Shown: positions 17,282-26,305 of the stretch, one piece after another
How positions within the stretch are numbered: the stretch's first letter is position 1
How the letters are laid out: the number at the start of each line of letters is the position of its first letter
Source: CAYJAZ01 sp964371865
GTDB taxonomy: Bacteria > Desulfobacterota > Desulfovibrionia > Desulfovibrionales > Desulfovibrionaceae
Length of the DNA stretch: 64,000 nt
Assembly (NCBI GenBank): GCA_964371865.1
Contig: CAYJOR010000006.1
Coordinates: forward strand, 1 to 64,000
Reading direction: 5' to 3'
Translations under genes and position numbers: made by a program
Notes under the pieces: model-generated
Database searches by the model: none
What the model saw: only the letters and a program-made list of their open reading frames with translations
What the model was told of the DNA's origin: nothing

Positions 17282-18568
17282 TTATTTTTTTCTGTCATTA
17301 AGCATTTTTACAGCACAGAATTTACCGCACATAGAACATACTTCTTCATTTTTATGCGGTTCACGTCTTTCTGTAACACTTTTTGGATCAAGTGCTGCTT
17401 GGGTCATTCCACACCAATCAAGATTTTTTCTTGCTTTATTCATTGCATTTTCTCTATCAATAGCGTGTTTTCTACCAAGGGCAAGCTCACCAGCTTGCGC
17501 AGCAATTTTAGAAGCTATAATTCCAGCACGAACATCATCTGGATCAGGGAGACTTAGGTGTTCAGCAGGTGTTAAATAACAGAGAAAATCAACGCCGGCT
17601 TGAACTCCTATTGCTCCACCAATTGCTCCGGCAATATGATCATGCCCAGCGGCGGAATCCATAGTGAGAGGTCCAAGTACGTAAATAGGTGCATTGTAGG
17701 TAAGTCTTTTCATTATTTGAATTTGTGCAGCAACTTCATTCATACGAACGTGACCAGGCCCTTCAACCATTGTTTGAACACCTTTTTCACGTGCGCGACG
17801 AACTAATTGACCAAGAGTAATAGCTTCTTCAATTTGTGCGGCATCACCAGCATCGTCACCGCCACCTGGGCGTAAAGCATCACCAAGGGAAATTGTAACA
17901 TTATATTTTAGGCAGATATCTAAAAGTCTGTCATAATTTTCAAGGAGTGGATTTTCTTTGTTATTATCAAGCATCCAACGCGCTAACATTGAACCACCTC
18001 TTGATACAATTCCCATAACTCTACCGTATTTTGGATCTGAATCGTCTCCAAACTGTGCACCTTTACGTGTTATGCCGCAATGAAGAGTCATGTAGTCAAC
18101 ACCTTGAATTGCTTGCTTTTCTACTTCTTGAAAGAGAATTTCAGGATTCATAGATGAAATTTCTTTATCTGCATCTAAAATTTGCTGACCAACGGCATAC
18201 ATTGGAACTGTTCCAAGTGGTTTCGCCCATTTTGATAACATTTGATTTCGTACAGCATCAAGATCACCATGAATAGATAAATCCATAATTGTATCTACTT
18301 GATTTTCAATACAAATTTCTATTTTTTTTGCTTCCATATCGAGGCAGTGTGTAAGAGGTGATGTGCCTATATTTGCATTTATTTTTACTCTCGCCGGTTG
18401 ACCAACTAAAATAGGTTGTAAATTAGGATGGTTAGGATTACCAAGAAGTACCATAGTGCCGGCGTTTATTGCTGATTCAAGCTCTTCAATGCTCATATTT
18501 TCATAATCAGAAAGTTCTTTAGCGTGTTTTTGAAAAAGTTCACGCAATACTTTGTTTTTATACAACAT
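17282..18568 (-). CDS. thiC: Phosphomethylpyrimidine synthase ThiC (short form)
   Basis: Radical SAM enzyme that turns aminoimidazole ribotide into hydroxymethylpyrimidine phosphate for thiamine. The 428 residues match the short anaerobic form, which lacks the N-terminal extension of the roughly 600-residue E. coli and Bacillus enzymes. Visible: NANIGTSP, MDLSIHGDL, DYMTLHCGI, SRGGSMLARWML, SLGDALRPG, MVEGPGHVRM, and the C-terminal cluster motif CSMCGKFC (CxxCxxxxC). The related BzaF (benzimidazole synthase) has similar length, but the TPP riboswitch in front settles the thiamine role. Ribosome site GGAGG lies just before ATG 18568. Confidence 0.93.
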   Translation of the reverse strand: MLYKNKVLRELFQKHAKELSDYENMSIEELESAINAGTMVLLGNPNHPNLQPILVGQPARVKINANIGTSPLTHCLDMEAKKIEICIENQVDTIMDLSIHGDLDAVRNQMLSKWAKPLGTVPMYAVGQQILDADKEISSMNPEILFQEVEKQAIQGVDYMTLHCGITRKGAQFGDDSDPKYGRVMGIVSRGGSMLARWMLDNNKENPLLENYDRLLDICLKYNVTISLGDALRPGGGDDAGDAAQIEEAITLGQLVRRAREKGVQTMVEGPGHVRMNEVAAQIQIMKRLTYNAPIYVLGPLTMDSAAGHDHIAGAIGGAIGVQAGVDFLCYLTPAEHLSLPDPDDVRAGIIASKIAAQAGELALGRKHAIDRENAMNKARKNLDWCGMTQAALDPKSVTERREPHKNEEVCSMCGKFCAVKMLNDRKK

Positions 18569-18580
18569 ACAAAATCCTCC

Positions 18581-18612
18581 GACACAAAACAGTGTCTTTA
18601 TAGTTTCGACAC
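18581..18612 (-). promoter_or_regulatory. Mutually exclusive hairpins controlling the thiC ribosome site
   Basis: Reading the minus strand, GTGTC (18612-18608), GACAC (18596-18592) and GTGTC (18585-18581) occur in order, the last touching the GGAGG ribosome site. The middle GACAC can pair with either neighbour. Pairing with the last makes a hairpin against the ribosome site; pairing with the first frees it. This fits a translational expression platform for the TPP riboswitch. Confidence 0.5.
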
Positions 18613-18669
18613 AAGTTTCTTTCAGAGAAGCAAGATAATTTTGCTAAAAAACAAGATTATCTAAAAAGT

Positions 18670-18750
18670 GCTTTCCTACGGCAGAACTACCCGCGTCAGG
18701 TTCAAAGGGTCAGGATAAACCTTTCTCAGCCAAATGGCTCCCCCAGCAGT
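18670..18750 (-). ncRNA. TPP riboswitch (THI element) upstream of thiC
   Basis: The minus strand carries the hallmark blocks in order: GGGGGAGCC, GGCTGAGA, CCCTTTGAACCTGA, CGGGTAGTTCTGCCG and TAGGAAAG. These are the P2/J3-2 CUGAGA and P4/P5 ACCUGA elements that bind thiamine pyrophosphate. It lies about 100 bases before thiC, with no strong terminator between, so control is probably at translation start. Confidence 0.95.
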
Positions 18751-18754
18751 CGAT

Positions 18755-18783
18755 AAAGTATGCTTTTTTTTTATAAATGTAAA
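18755..18783 (-). promoter_or_regulatory. thiC promoter
   Basis: On the minus strand TTTACA (18778-18783), a 17-base A-rich spacer and TACTTT (18755-18760). The predicted start falls just before the riboswitch aptamer, as expected. Confidence 0.65.
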
Positions 18784-18832
18784 GTTGATTTTGTTATGAT
18801 ATACGTATTTTGCTTTATAGAAACTTAAAAGA

Positions 18833-18873
18833 AAACTTCCTTTAAAATTGACTATCAGTTTTAAAGGAAGTTT
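18833..18873 (-). terminator. Terminator of the fmdB-hemC-lon-like operon
   Basis: A 15-bp perfect stem (18833-18847 with 18859-18873, containing CTTCC/GGAAG) with an 11-base loop. On the minus strand it is followed by the T-rich TTCTTTTAAG. It lies about 50 bases after the lon-like stop codon and before the thiC promoter. Confidence 0.75.
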
Positions 18874-18925
18874 ATCCTAAATTTAAATCTATTTAGTTTT
18901 GTTATAGAATTGTAACATCACTACT

Positions 18926-21358
18926 CTAAGATTCTTTAGGTTTCTTTTTATATGCGTTTTCTGCATACCAACCAAAGAGTTTAAGGCGATTATCTACCTT
19001 TTCAAAAAGACTTCCTGCTGTGAAAGTATAATCTTTTCGCATCTTTCCGCATGGAAGACAGGTTAATAATTCAAGTGCCTCTGTAATATGTTTTACAGGG
19101 TAGAGGTGGAATTTTCCGCCTTGAATAGCTTCAACAATTTTCTTACTTAAAAGAAGATTATCCTTGTTATCGTAAGGAAGTATAACACCTTGCGAACCGG
19201 TTAATCCGCGATGTTCGCATATATCAAAAAATCCTTCAATTTTTTTAGATACGCCACCAACAGCTAAGATATCTCCGGAATCGCTCACCGCACCAGTAAA
19301 AGCGAGTGAACGGTTGATAGGCACTTCAGCAAGAGCTGACAACAATGCTGCCAATTCCGCACCAGAAGCAGAATCTCCCTCAACTCCAGAATAGCTTTGT
19401 TCAAAACAAATCGACCCTGTAAGAATGAGAGGTTTTGTACGTGCAAAAAGATGTGTGAGATATGATTTTAAAATCATCATTGCTTTAATATGAATTGGTC
19501 CGCTTAGTTCCGCTTCACGCTCAAGATCAATGATGCCGCCATGCCCAACGCCAACAGTACAAGCAATCTGATGCGGTAAACCAAACTCATAATTGCCGTG
19601 CATTGTGAGTGATAACGCGTTGATCTTACCAATATCAAAGCCATCAGTTTTAACTTTTATGACATCTCGGCTGTACTCTTCAAAGAAGAGTTCTTCTAGG
19701 TGAGCTTGTCTAAACTTCTTACCATCCAATGCTTTTTGAACGATTTCACACTCTACAATATTTCTGCCTGCTATAAGAGCAAGGGTAGAGGCTTCAATCA
19801 TAACTTCTCGAATTAATGGGAATTTCAACGAAAGCTTACGCTGATCTTCACAAAGATGAGAAGAATATTCAACAAGTTCTGCAAGAGCATCACGGGTAAA
19901 AGGTAGGAGTTTTGCATGGTCAAGAATTGGTGCAAGGTTATTAAGCCAAGACTTAATATTTGCCGCATTTCTTGGTGTAAAATCAGATAGTTGTGCTTTG
20001 ATTTTGAAAAATTTGATAAATCTTTCATCATGCGCAAGTAGTGATTCATACAAAGGATCTGTTCCAACAAGAATTATCTTTACATCTAAAGGTATTGCTT
20101 GTGGTTCGATACTTTTTGTTTTGCTTGTTTCCGGTTGTTCATTTACTTCATGAAGACGAGAGTAACCGGATCTTAATATACGTAAAAGACCTTCCCAAGC
20201 GTTTGTATGCTGAAGAATATCTTCAATATGTATAATAAGATAGCCACCTAAAGCCTTATGCAGAGTTCCTGCTTTTACAAGAGTGAAATCTGTGATAAGT
20301 GCGCCCATTTCAGATTCGCGCTCGATACAGCCAAGTAAATTATGAGCAGTTGGATTTGTTTCAAGTAATATTGGTGCGCCTTTTGTTTGAGAATTATCAA
20401 CAAAAAGGTTTACTTCATACCTAAAAATTTCCGGCTCGTTTTGTATACTTAACCAAGCATCATGAGGGCTTGGAGGAGCAGAAGGTATTTCTTTAGGAAG
20501 GAAAATATCGAAGTTTTCAAGCATATCATTTCTGATAAGTTGAATATAATTCTCAATTTCTTCGTGGTTCGCCTCATATTTTATGATAGCTTTACAAATT
20601 TTGAGTGAAAAAGGTGATAAAAGACGACTTAAAACGTCTTCCATGATGGATTTATCAAGGTTTCTTTCGCTTTCTTTTGAATCAAGCTCTGCTTTAGTTA
20701 TTCTTCTAATGATGGTGCTCATTACTTTTAGAAGGGCATCACCACGTTTTTTAAAGGTTTGTTGAAAATCTTCGTCTAACTTGTCAAATTCTTCTTCACT
20801 GAGTTTCTTTCCATCGACCAAAGGAAAGAGTGTGAGTGAGGTTTTGTCTTCAAAGTCGAGGCTAAAACCTTGCTTTTCAGCAATTGAGTGCATCTCTTTG
20901 ATAGAGTTAGATTTTTCCTCATTGAAAGTATCTAAAATTTGAGATCTTTTTTTGATATAACTATCTGATTCAAAACGAGAAAGTAATTCTTTACGAATAG
21001 CTTGCACTGTTTTAGCCAAATCACTTTTAAATACTTTTCCAAGACCCGCCGGAAGACTTAAAAGTGTAGGTTTATCTTGATCTTCAAAATTATTTACATA
21101 AATTAAATCGGGTGGAGTAGTCTTTTTTCTTGCGTATGGCTTCAGAAACTCATTCACAAGATAAGCTCTACCTAAATTTGCTTCACCAGCAAGGTAAACA
21201 TTGTAACCTATGTCATTGATATGTATTGCTAATTCTAAAGCTTGAAGGGCACGTGGTTGTGCCGGTTTTATGTTTTTAAGGCGTGGAATATCATCGCTTG
21301 TTGCATATGGTATGCGGTCGTTTGAACAAGGGACGTGAAGTTTTAATGAAGGAGTCAT
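18926..21358 (-). CDS. Lon-like ATP-dependent protease (AAA_32/S16 family)
   Basis: An 810-residue protease of the Lon-related family with an insert-bearing AAA region and a C-terminal S16 domain; it degrades proteins in the cytoplasm. The P-loop GEANLGRAYL (about residue 57) has Arg where classic Walker A has Lys, which I believe is common in this family. Later come a long coiled helical insert (about 110-270), IIHIEDILQ (Walker B-like), and the protease core with the nucleophile in GDSASGAELAALL (about Ser661) and the dyad Lys in GVSKKIEGF (about Lys704). It is the last gene of the fmdB-hemC operon, 37 bases after hemC, with AAGGAT before the ATG. No N-terminal LON substrate domain, so it is not housekeeping Lon. 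Confidence 0.88.
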   Translation of the reverse strand: MTPSLKLHVPCSNDRIPYATSDDIPRLKNIKPAQPRALQALELAIHINDIGYNVYLAGEANLGRAYLVNEFLKPYARKKTTPPDLIYVNNFEDQDKPTLLSLPAGLGKVFKSDLAKTVQAIRKELLSRFESDSYIKKRSQILDTFNEEKSNSIKEMHSIAEKQGFSLDFEDKTSLTLFPLVDGKKLSEEEFDKLDEDFQQTFKKRGDALLKVMSTIIRRITKAELDSKESERNLDKSIMEDVLSRLLSPFSLKICKAIIKYEANHEEIENYIQLIRNDMLENFDIFLPKEIPSAPPSPHDAWLSIQNEPEIFRYEVNLFVDNSQTKGAPILLETNPTAHNLLGCIERESEMGALITDFTLVKAGTLHKALGGYLIIHIEDILQHTNAWEGLLRILRSGYSRLHEVNEQPETSKTKSIEPQAIPLDVKIILVGTDPLYESLLAHDERFIKFFKIKAQLSDFTPRNAANIKSWLNNLAPILDHAKLLPFTRDALAELVEYSSHLCEDQRKLSLKFPLIREVMIEASTLALIAGRNIVECEIVQKALDGKKFRQAHLEELFFEEYSRDVIKVKTDGFDIGKINALSLTMHGNYEFGLPHQIACTVGVGHGGIIDLEREAELSGPIHIKAMMILKSYLTHLFARTKPLILTGSICFEQSYSGVEGDSASGAELAALLSALAEVPINRSLAFTGAVSDSGDILAVGGVSKKIEGFFDICEHRGLTGSQGVILPYDNKDNLLLSKKIVEAIQGGKFHLYPVKHITEALELLTCLPCGKMRKDYTFTAGSLFEKVDNRLKLFGWYAENAYKKKPKES

Positions 21359-21395
21359 ATTTATCCTTTTTTATAATTAAAAGTCACGTTGAGGT

Positions 21396-22316
21396 TTACT
21401 CTTTAAAAATGAGTTCTAGTATTTCCTTGCCGCCATTTTTAAGCATTTCTTCAGCAAGATTTATACCGCAAGATTCCGGATTGTCTGAACTTTTTCTTGC
21501 TTCTATTATCTTTGTACCATCCGGAGTTGCTATTTTAGCGTTTAATGTAAATTCTGAGTCATTATCCATAGTTGCATATGCTGCAATAGGAACTTGACAA
21601 CCACCTTCTAATGTACGCATAAATGCTCGTTCTGCCTCAACGCAAAGTCTAGTCTTTTTATCATCTAAAAATGCAAGTAATTCTTTTATTTCTTTATCAT
21701 TTTCACGAATTTCTAATGCTAATGCTCCTTGTCCAACTGCCGGAAGAAAGTGAGGTGGAGCTAGTAATTCGGTATAGGTAGCTGAGAGATTAAGTCTTTT
21801 TACTCCGGCACATGCTAGAATTATAGCGTCATATTCGCCATTTTTCATTTTATTAATGCGGGTTTCAACATTTCCACGTAAAAGCTTAACATCTAAATCA
21901 TTTCTAAGCGATAATGCTTGAGCTTGTCTTCTAAGTGATGACGTGCCGAGTATAGCATTTTTTGGTAAAGAGTCAAATGTTGGGTATTTTTCTGAAATAT
22001 AGAGATCGAAAGGAATCTCACGCTCAAGATATGCTGCAATTGTGAGACCTTGTGGCAATACCATTGGAACGTCTTTTAAACTATGAACGGCTAAATCAGC
22101 ACGATTATCCATCAAAGCTTCTTCAATTTCTTTCACAAAAAGCCCTTTACCACCCACTTTTGCTAAGGCTACATCTAAAATTTTGTCTCCTTGAGTTTTG
22201 ATAATGTTGAGTTTTACATTTAAATGTGGGTGTTTTTCTATAAGTAAGTCTCTAATATAGTTAGCCTGCCAAAGTGCAAGTTGTGAACCGCGAGTTGCTA
22301 TTGTAATTTCTTTCAT
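21396..22316 (-). CDS. hemC: Hydroxymethylbilane synthase (porphobilinogen deaminase)
   Basis: Joins four porphobilinogens into hydroxymethylbilane, the step before uroporphyrinogen III, so it feeds siroheme, haem and cobalamin. The 306 residues match the family. Start TIATRGSQLALWQ, RRGN-type loops (GTSSLRRQAQ, LLRGNVETR), and the dipyrromethane attachment cysteine in LEGGCQVPIAAY near residue 240, equivalent to E. coli Cys242. Transcribed with fmdB before it and the lon-like protease after it. In this organism its product probably goes through siroheme to haem, because ahbC is present at 41.4 kb. Confidence 0.97.
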   Translation of the reverse strand: MKEITIATRGSQLALWQANYIRDLLIEKHPHLNVKLNIIKTQGDKILDVALAKVGGKGLFVKEIEEALMDNRADLAVHSLKDVPMVLPQGLTIAAYLEREIPFDLYISEKYPTFDSLPKNAILGTSSLRRQAQALSLRNDLDVKLLRGNVETRINKMKNGEYDAIILACAGVKRLNLSATYTELLAPPHFLPAVGQGALALEIRENDKEIKELLAFLDDKKTRLCVEAERAFMRTLEGGCQVPIAAYATMDNDSEFTLNAKIATPDGTKIIEARKSSDNPESCGINLAEEMLKNGGKEILELIFKE

Positions 22317-22423
22317 TTTTTACTCATTTATTGTTTTTTTGTAATCAAAACCAACTAAAGCCTTTTGTAAATCTTTGAACTTATAGTTTGTTTGTATCTT
22401 AATCAAAGTAGTAATTCAGCTTA

Positions 22424-22657
22424 TTATCGGCATGTAGAGCAGTTGCCGCCGGAGCAACCAGAGCAGCCTCCGCCTGATGGTGCAGATGGAATTGAGTTTG
22501 GACTGTCTGACCCACCTGATGTATGTCTTGAAGGTGAAAGAAGTTTAGTAGTTTCATTACTTTTGCAGTTAGGACACGTAACAATTTCATCTGATTTTAG
22601 TACTATTTCTTCAAAGTTATTTTCACATTTATTGCACTTATATTCATATATAGGCAT
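22424..22657 (-). CDS. FmdB family zinc-ribbon protein
   Basis: A 77-residue protein beginning MPIYEYKCNKCENNFE, the standard FmdB start, followed by a second pair CPNC, making a zinc ribbon at residues 8-36. The tail is Ser/Gly/Pro-rich and ends in a Cys cluster (GCSGCSGGNCSTC), which is common in Desulfovibrio relatives. FmdB was named for formamidase regulation but a general function is not known. It is the first gene of a transcript with hemC and the lon-like gene; GAGGT lies before the ATG. Confidence 0.9.
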   Translation of the reverse strand: MPIYEYKCNKCENNFEEIVLKSDEIVTCPNCKSNETTKLLSPSRHTSGGSDSPNSIPSAPSGGGCSGCSGGNCSTCR

Positions 22658-22685
22658 ATTGACCTCAATCTTTATTATTTATATG

Positions 22686-22714
22686 AATATATATACTTTT
22701 TTCCACTTTGGCAA
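22686..22714 (-). promoter_or_regulatory. Promoter of the fmdB-hemC-lon-like operon
   Basis: On the minus strand TTGCCA (22709-22714), 17-base spacer, TATATT (22686-22691), about 30 bases before the fmdB start codon. Confidence 0.65.
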
Positions 22715-22750
22715 GAGGTAATTTGATAATTTTTAAAGTATTTAATATAC

Positions 22751-22788
22751 AAAAACGATAAAGCCCTCTATATAAAAGGGCTTTATCG
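22751..22788 (-). terminator. Terminator of the DUF465 gene
   Basis: CGATAAAGCCCT (22756-22767) pairs perfectly with AGGGCTTTATCG (22777-22788). On the minus strand five T follow (22755-22751). This strong terminator insulates the fmdB promoter. Confidence 0.9.
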
Positions 22789-22824
22789 ATGTAATTTGTA
22801 GCAAAATGTAACTAAATTAAGTTT

Positions 22825-23046
22825 TTAAGCTTGTAGAACTTCAATCTTAGAATGCAAGTTGGTTTTGGTATCTAGCTTCATTTTTTTGAGTTGCTTTAGT
22901 TCAATATCTTCGTTAGGAGTTAAAAAAGCTTTTGATTCTAGTTTTTCCACTTTTTTACTTAAGATAACATGCTCATCCCATAGCTCTTGAAGTTCAGGGT
23001 TATTTTTCACAAGTGACTCAATGTGTTCTGCTTCATGTGTAGACAT
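22825..23046 (-). CDS. DUF465 (YdcH-type) small coiled-coil protein
   Basis: A 73-residue, highly charged, wholly helical protein with the DUF465/YdcH layout: an N-terminal helix with conserved HIESLVKNNPELQELWDEH and a C-terminal KLESKAFLTPNEDIELKQLKK segment. Such proteins probably form short coiled-coil hairpins; no biochemical role is known. It carries its own ribosome site (AAGGAG) and terminator, 160 bases after the YggT gene. Confidence 0.85.
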   Translation of the reverse strand: MSTHEAEHIESLVKNNPELQELWDEHVILSKKVEKLESKAFLTPNEDIELKQLKKMKLDTKTNLHSKIEVLQA

Positions 23047-23206
23047 AATAAACTCCTTAATGTTTGGCTTGAGTGTTTATAATAAATTTATCCTTAGAAG
23101 TATAGTTATACTCATAAAAAAGTTTATATTTATTCTAAATACTGTTATACATCATTTTTTTTTAAAAGGGAATACTTTTTTCAACTTTTTTTCAACTTTT
23201 TTATAA

Positions 23207-23506
23207 TTATAACTTATACGCAATTTCCATAAGTGATCTAATTAAAATTCCATCAATCAAATTTATTATGACTAACACTATGATTGGGGAAAAGTCAAAC
23301 CCGCCTGTCATTACGAAAGGTAAGTGTTTGCGAATTTTATAGTAAACAGGTTCGGTTAGGCTTCTTAGGGTTCTGATTACAGGATTGTAAGGATCTGGGT
23401 TTACCCATGAAATTACAGCTGAAATTATGATTACATAAGTATAAATCGTTATTAATGTGCTTAATATGCCTGCTACAGTTTCTAATATATTTCCTAAAAT
23501 AAACAT
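23207..23506 (-). CDS. YggT family membrane protein
   Basis: A 99-residue integral membrane protein of the YggT family, with two hydrophobic stretches (about 4-32 and 70-92) flanking the conserved SWVNPDPYNPVIRTLRSLTE motif. YggT proteins have been linked to osmotic and potassium stress and, in Gram-positives, to division; the molecular role is open. In this group yggT commonly sits near DUF465 and similar small genes. GGAGG precedes the ATG. It is 59 bases after the TPR gene and probably co-transcribed. Confidence 0.9.
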   Translation of the reverse strand: MFILGNILETVAGILSTLITIYTYVIIISAVISWVNPDPYNPVIRTLRSLTEPVYYKIRKHLPFVMTGGFDFSPIIVLVIINLIDGILIRSLMEIAYKL

Positions 23507-23565
23507 TTATCCTCCGAGGATTTCAAAATTACATATAATGTAAGTACAAGAAAATAAAAAGCAAG

Positions 23566-24144
23566 TTACTTTCTATTATTTTTTATGAGAAGAACAAGTT
23601 CTTTTACATCGTCTGAATTTGGTAAAAGTTCAAATGCTTTTTTTACGTAAGGCATAGCGCGAACGTATTGTCCAGCATTGCATAGTGCTTTACCAATTAA
23701 AACGTAGAGTTGAGTTTCATCTTTATAATCATTTATTGCTTCGCCAAACGCATGGTCAGCTTCTGATACTTTATTAGCAGCAAGGTACTTTAGGCCTAAG
23801 TTATAGGCTTTATCTATGCGCATTTTGCGTGCACGCATTTCATCTTTTGTTTCAACGGATTTTATTCCAAGCATACTATTTCTGGCTGTTTCAAATATAA
23901 GAAGCTGAGCCTTTTCATTTCCTGATGAATAGCTTATTTCTTTGCCTAAGTACACAACTAGTTCTTTGTCTTGCCCCAATGTGTTGACGGCATCTCGGAG
24001 TAGAGTTTTTGTTGCAGGCGGAACTTTCATGTTTGCTTTTACGCAAGCGTGCATGCCAGTGATAAGAAAATTGAGAGCTCTTGGTAAATCAGCGCGCATA
24101 TAGTAGAGTCTAACTCTGCTTAAATTATCGACAATATTACTCAT
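23566..24144 (-). CDS. TPR-like cytoplasmic protein of unknown function
   Basis: A 192-residue helical protein. The C-terminal half reads as tetratricopeptide repeats (AYNLGLKYLAANKVSEADHAF, then AKALCNAGQYVRAMPYVKKAFELLP-type pattern), so it likely serves as a protein-interaction scaffold. The N-terminal half (RVRLYYMRADLPRALNFLI) is also helical. There is no signal peptide. It leads the yggT-DUF465 group on the minus strand. I recognise no specific named family. Confidence 0.65.
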   Translation of the reverse strand: MSNIVDNLSRVRLYYMRADLPRALNFLITGMHACVKANMKVPPATKTLLRDAVNTLGQDKELVVYLGKEISYSSGNEKAQLLIFETARNSMLGIKSVETKDEMRARKMRIDKAYNLGLKYLAANKVSEADHAFGEAINDYKDETQLYVLIGKALCNAGQYVRAMPYVKKAFELLPNSDDVKELVLLIKNNRK

Positions 24145-24388
24145 ATTTTAACCTCAAGTTATATATAATATTAAAAGTTAATATGCCTTATAATCTAATT
24201 TTATGCAAGTTATTAAATGCTGATATCTAAAGTATGGTATATACTTCAATTTTGACTGAGTTTCTATTAGTCTATATTTATAAATTATACGTTGTAGATA
24301 TAGTAATTTTCCTTGAAAAAGTTTACAATTAATTATATAAGCCTTAATTCAAAATTGATTGATAAAAGCGTGGTTAATAAAAGAAAAT

Positions 24389-25126
24389 ATGAATGTAGCA
24401 AATAATAAATTATCAGCCTCTTTAAAAGGTATGAAAATGGCTTTCCCTGTTGTATTGGGATATTTACCTTTAGGTTTTGCATTTGGAGTTTTAGCTGTTA
24501 AGAGTGGAATACCTTTTATGTATACTGTATTGATGTCAATAATGGTGTATGCAGGCTCCGGTCAGTTTATAGCTGCGAGCATGGTGGGTATGGGCGCTCC
24601 TATTATCTCTATTGTTGTCGCAAACTTACTTGTGAATTTACGCTATTTTTTGATGGTATCTACCTTGCTTGAATACATTCGTCCCTTTTCATTTTTTAAA
24701 AAAATATTTTTTGCTGCACATATCACTGATGAAGTATTCGCAGTACATCATGTTTACTCTAAGGAAAAGCACGGTTCGTTAAATGGCAATGATACATTTA
24801 CCGTGTTTTCTGTCAATATAACATCGCACTTAGGTTGGATTATAGGCACTATATTAGGTGCGTTTTCCGGTGAGCTTATGACTGATATTAAGCCTTTTGG
24901 ACTAGATTATGCGTTACCGGCAATGTTTATAGCCTTGTTAGTACCTCTTTGTTTTGATAGGTTACAGTGTATTGTTGCGCTTTTAGGAGCAGGGCTCTAC
25001 ATTTTATGCGTTTCAGTTGGATTAGGGAAATACGGGCTTGTTATATCCGCAATTATTGCAGCATGTGTGGGTGCTTATTTTGAGATAAAAAAAGAGAAAG
25101 AAAATAAGCAAGTGGAGGAAAACTAA
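24389..25126 (+). CDS. azlC: AzlC family branched-chain amino acid exporter, large subunit
   Basis: A 245-residue polytopic membrane protein with the AzlC hallmarks: GYLPLGFAFGVLA near the start, YAGSGQFIAA, NLRYFLM, and DEVFAV. With AzlD it forms an exporter of branched-chain amino acids such as 4-azaleucine in Bacillus. I take the ATG at 24389; an in-frame TTG at 24359 has no ribosome site and would add ten residues before the usual start. The stop overlaps the azlD start by one base, showing translational coupling. Confidence 0.92.
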   Translation: MNVANNKLSASLKGMKMAFPVVLGYLPLGFAFGVLAVKSGIPFMYTVLMSIMVYAGSGQFIAASMVGMGAPIISIVVANLLVNLRYFLMVSTLLEYIRPFSFFKKIFFAAHITDEVFAVHHVYSKEKHGSLNGNDTFTVFSVNITSHLGWIIGTILGAFSGELMTDIKPFGLDYALPAMFIALLVPLCFDRLQCIVALLGAGLYILCVSVGLGKYGLVISAIIAACVGAYFEIKKEKENKQVEEN

Positions 25127-25458
25127 TGTCAAATCAAGATATTATCAGCTTAATACTTTTGCTGGCAGGAGTACTGCTATTAACAAGAACATTACCAGTA
25201 ACTTTATTTGGTAATAAACAACTTCCTGTAATCATTGAAAAATGGTTGAAATACATACCTCCTTCAATTTTAGCGGCTCTTGTGGCATCAGAGATTGTAA
25301 CAAAGGATGGAAATTTATACTTTTCATTTTCAAATTTATACCTTATAGTGGCTGTACCGACGTTTTTAATTGCTTATAAAACAAAATCTCTGTTTACAAC
25401 GCTTGTTTTAGGGATGGGAATAATGGCTCTTTTGCGATTGGGGTTACAATATGTCTAA
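25126..25458 (+). CDS. azlD: AzlD family branched-chain amino acid exporter, small subunit
   Basis: A 110-residue membrane protein with four hydrophobic segments and the AzlD pattern LTRTLPVTLFG near the start and KYIPPSILAALV in the middle. It is the obligate small partner of AzlC. ATG overlaps the azlC stop (TAATG), and its own stop overlaps the next gene by 8 bases, so three genes are tightly coupled. Confidence 0.92.
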   Translation: MSNQDIISLILLLAGVLLLTRTLPVTLFGNKQLPVIIEKWLKYIPPSILAALVASEIVTKDGNLYFSFSNLYLIVAVPTFLIAYKTKSLFTTLVLGMGIMALLRLGLQYV

Positions 25459-26299
25459 ATTATTATATAAAAAAATATTTTTTCTTCCTTTACTTCTTTC
25501 TATTACAGGTTGTGCCGGCTTTTTTCCCGATCCTTATGATATCAGTGGTCAACAAAAGCCATATACTGTAAGAGGTGTAAAGTATTATCCTTTAGCGACA
25601 GCAGACGGCTTTGAAGAAATTGGAATAGCTTCATGGTATGGCCCCGATTTTCATGGAAAAAGAACTGCGAATGGAGAAATTTATAACCAACATTTATATA
25701 CGGCTGCGCATAAAACTCTACCTTTAAACACATATGTATACGTTGAAAATCTTGAAAATGGTGAAACTATACGTGTAAAAATTAATGATAGAGGTCCTTT
25801 TGCTGAAGGTCGTATTATAGACTTATCAAGAAAAGGCGCTCTAGAGCTAGGTATGCTTGAAAAAGGAACAGCAAGAGTTCGAGTGTATGAAAGCAAAAAT
25901 GTCTTTGCACAATTTCTAGAAAGTTTTAATGATAACAATGAAGTAAGCCAACCAAATGTAAATAAACCCTTGGAAAGTACTTCAATTCAAGATACTGTAG
26001 CCACGCCACCAGCTTTATCAGAAAAGTTAACATCTTCTGCGCAGTCTTATGAGTCAGACCAAACTTACGTAGCTCCTTCTAGTTCGGGAGGAAGTACTTA
26101 TATAACTTTAGGTTCATTTTCAACAAGAGCAGAGGCAAATAAGGCAGTAGAAACTTTAGCAAATTTAGGTTTGGCGGCTAGAGTAATACCTTCAAGATCT
26201 GGCTATTTAGTTGATTCTGGTCCATATGCAAGCAAAAAAGATGCGCAAAATAAAATTGCTGTGTTGAAATCGCGCTTTCCTAAAGTCAAGCTAAAGTAG
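25451..26299 (+). CDS. rlpA: RlpA family septal-ring lipoprotein (lytic transglycosylase) with SPOR domain
   Basis: A 282-residue lipoprotein. The signal peptide ends in the lipobox SITGC, with Cys21 as the lipidated residue. The double-psi beta-barrel is at about 58-150 (GIASWYGPDFHGKRTANGE, KINDRGPFAEGRIIDLS), and a SPOR domain at the C terminus (about 212-280) binds denuded septal peptidoglycan. RlpA cleaves glycan strands lacking stem peptides and helps cells separate. A Ser/Pro/Thr-rich linker joins the two domains. Start overlaps azlD. Confidence 0.93.
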   Translation: MSKLLYKKIFFLPLLLSITGCAGFFPDPYDISGQQKPYTVRGVKYYPLATADGFEEIGIASWYGPDFHGKRTANGEIYNQHLYTAAHKTLPLNTYVYVENLENGETIRVKINDRGPFAEGRIIDLSRKGALELGMLEKGTARVRVYESKNVFAQFLESFNDNNEVSQPNVNKPLESTSIQDTVATPPALSEKLTSSAQSYESDQTYVAPSSSGGSTYITLGSFSTRAEANKAVETLANLGLAARVIPSRSGYLVDSGPYASKKDAQNKIAVLKSRFPKVKLK

Positions 26300-26305
26300 A
26301 ATTAT

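Noticed and set aside
22392..22721. A Pro/Glu/Gly-rich plus-strand frame opposite fmdB
   Set aside because: It is the complement of the Ser/Gly/Cys-rich FmdB tail; FmdB has a recognisable start, zinc ribbon and promoter.
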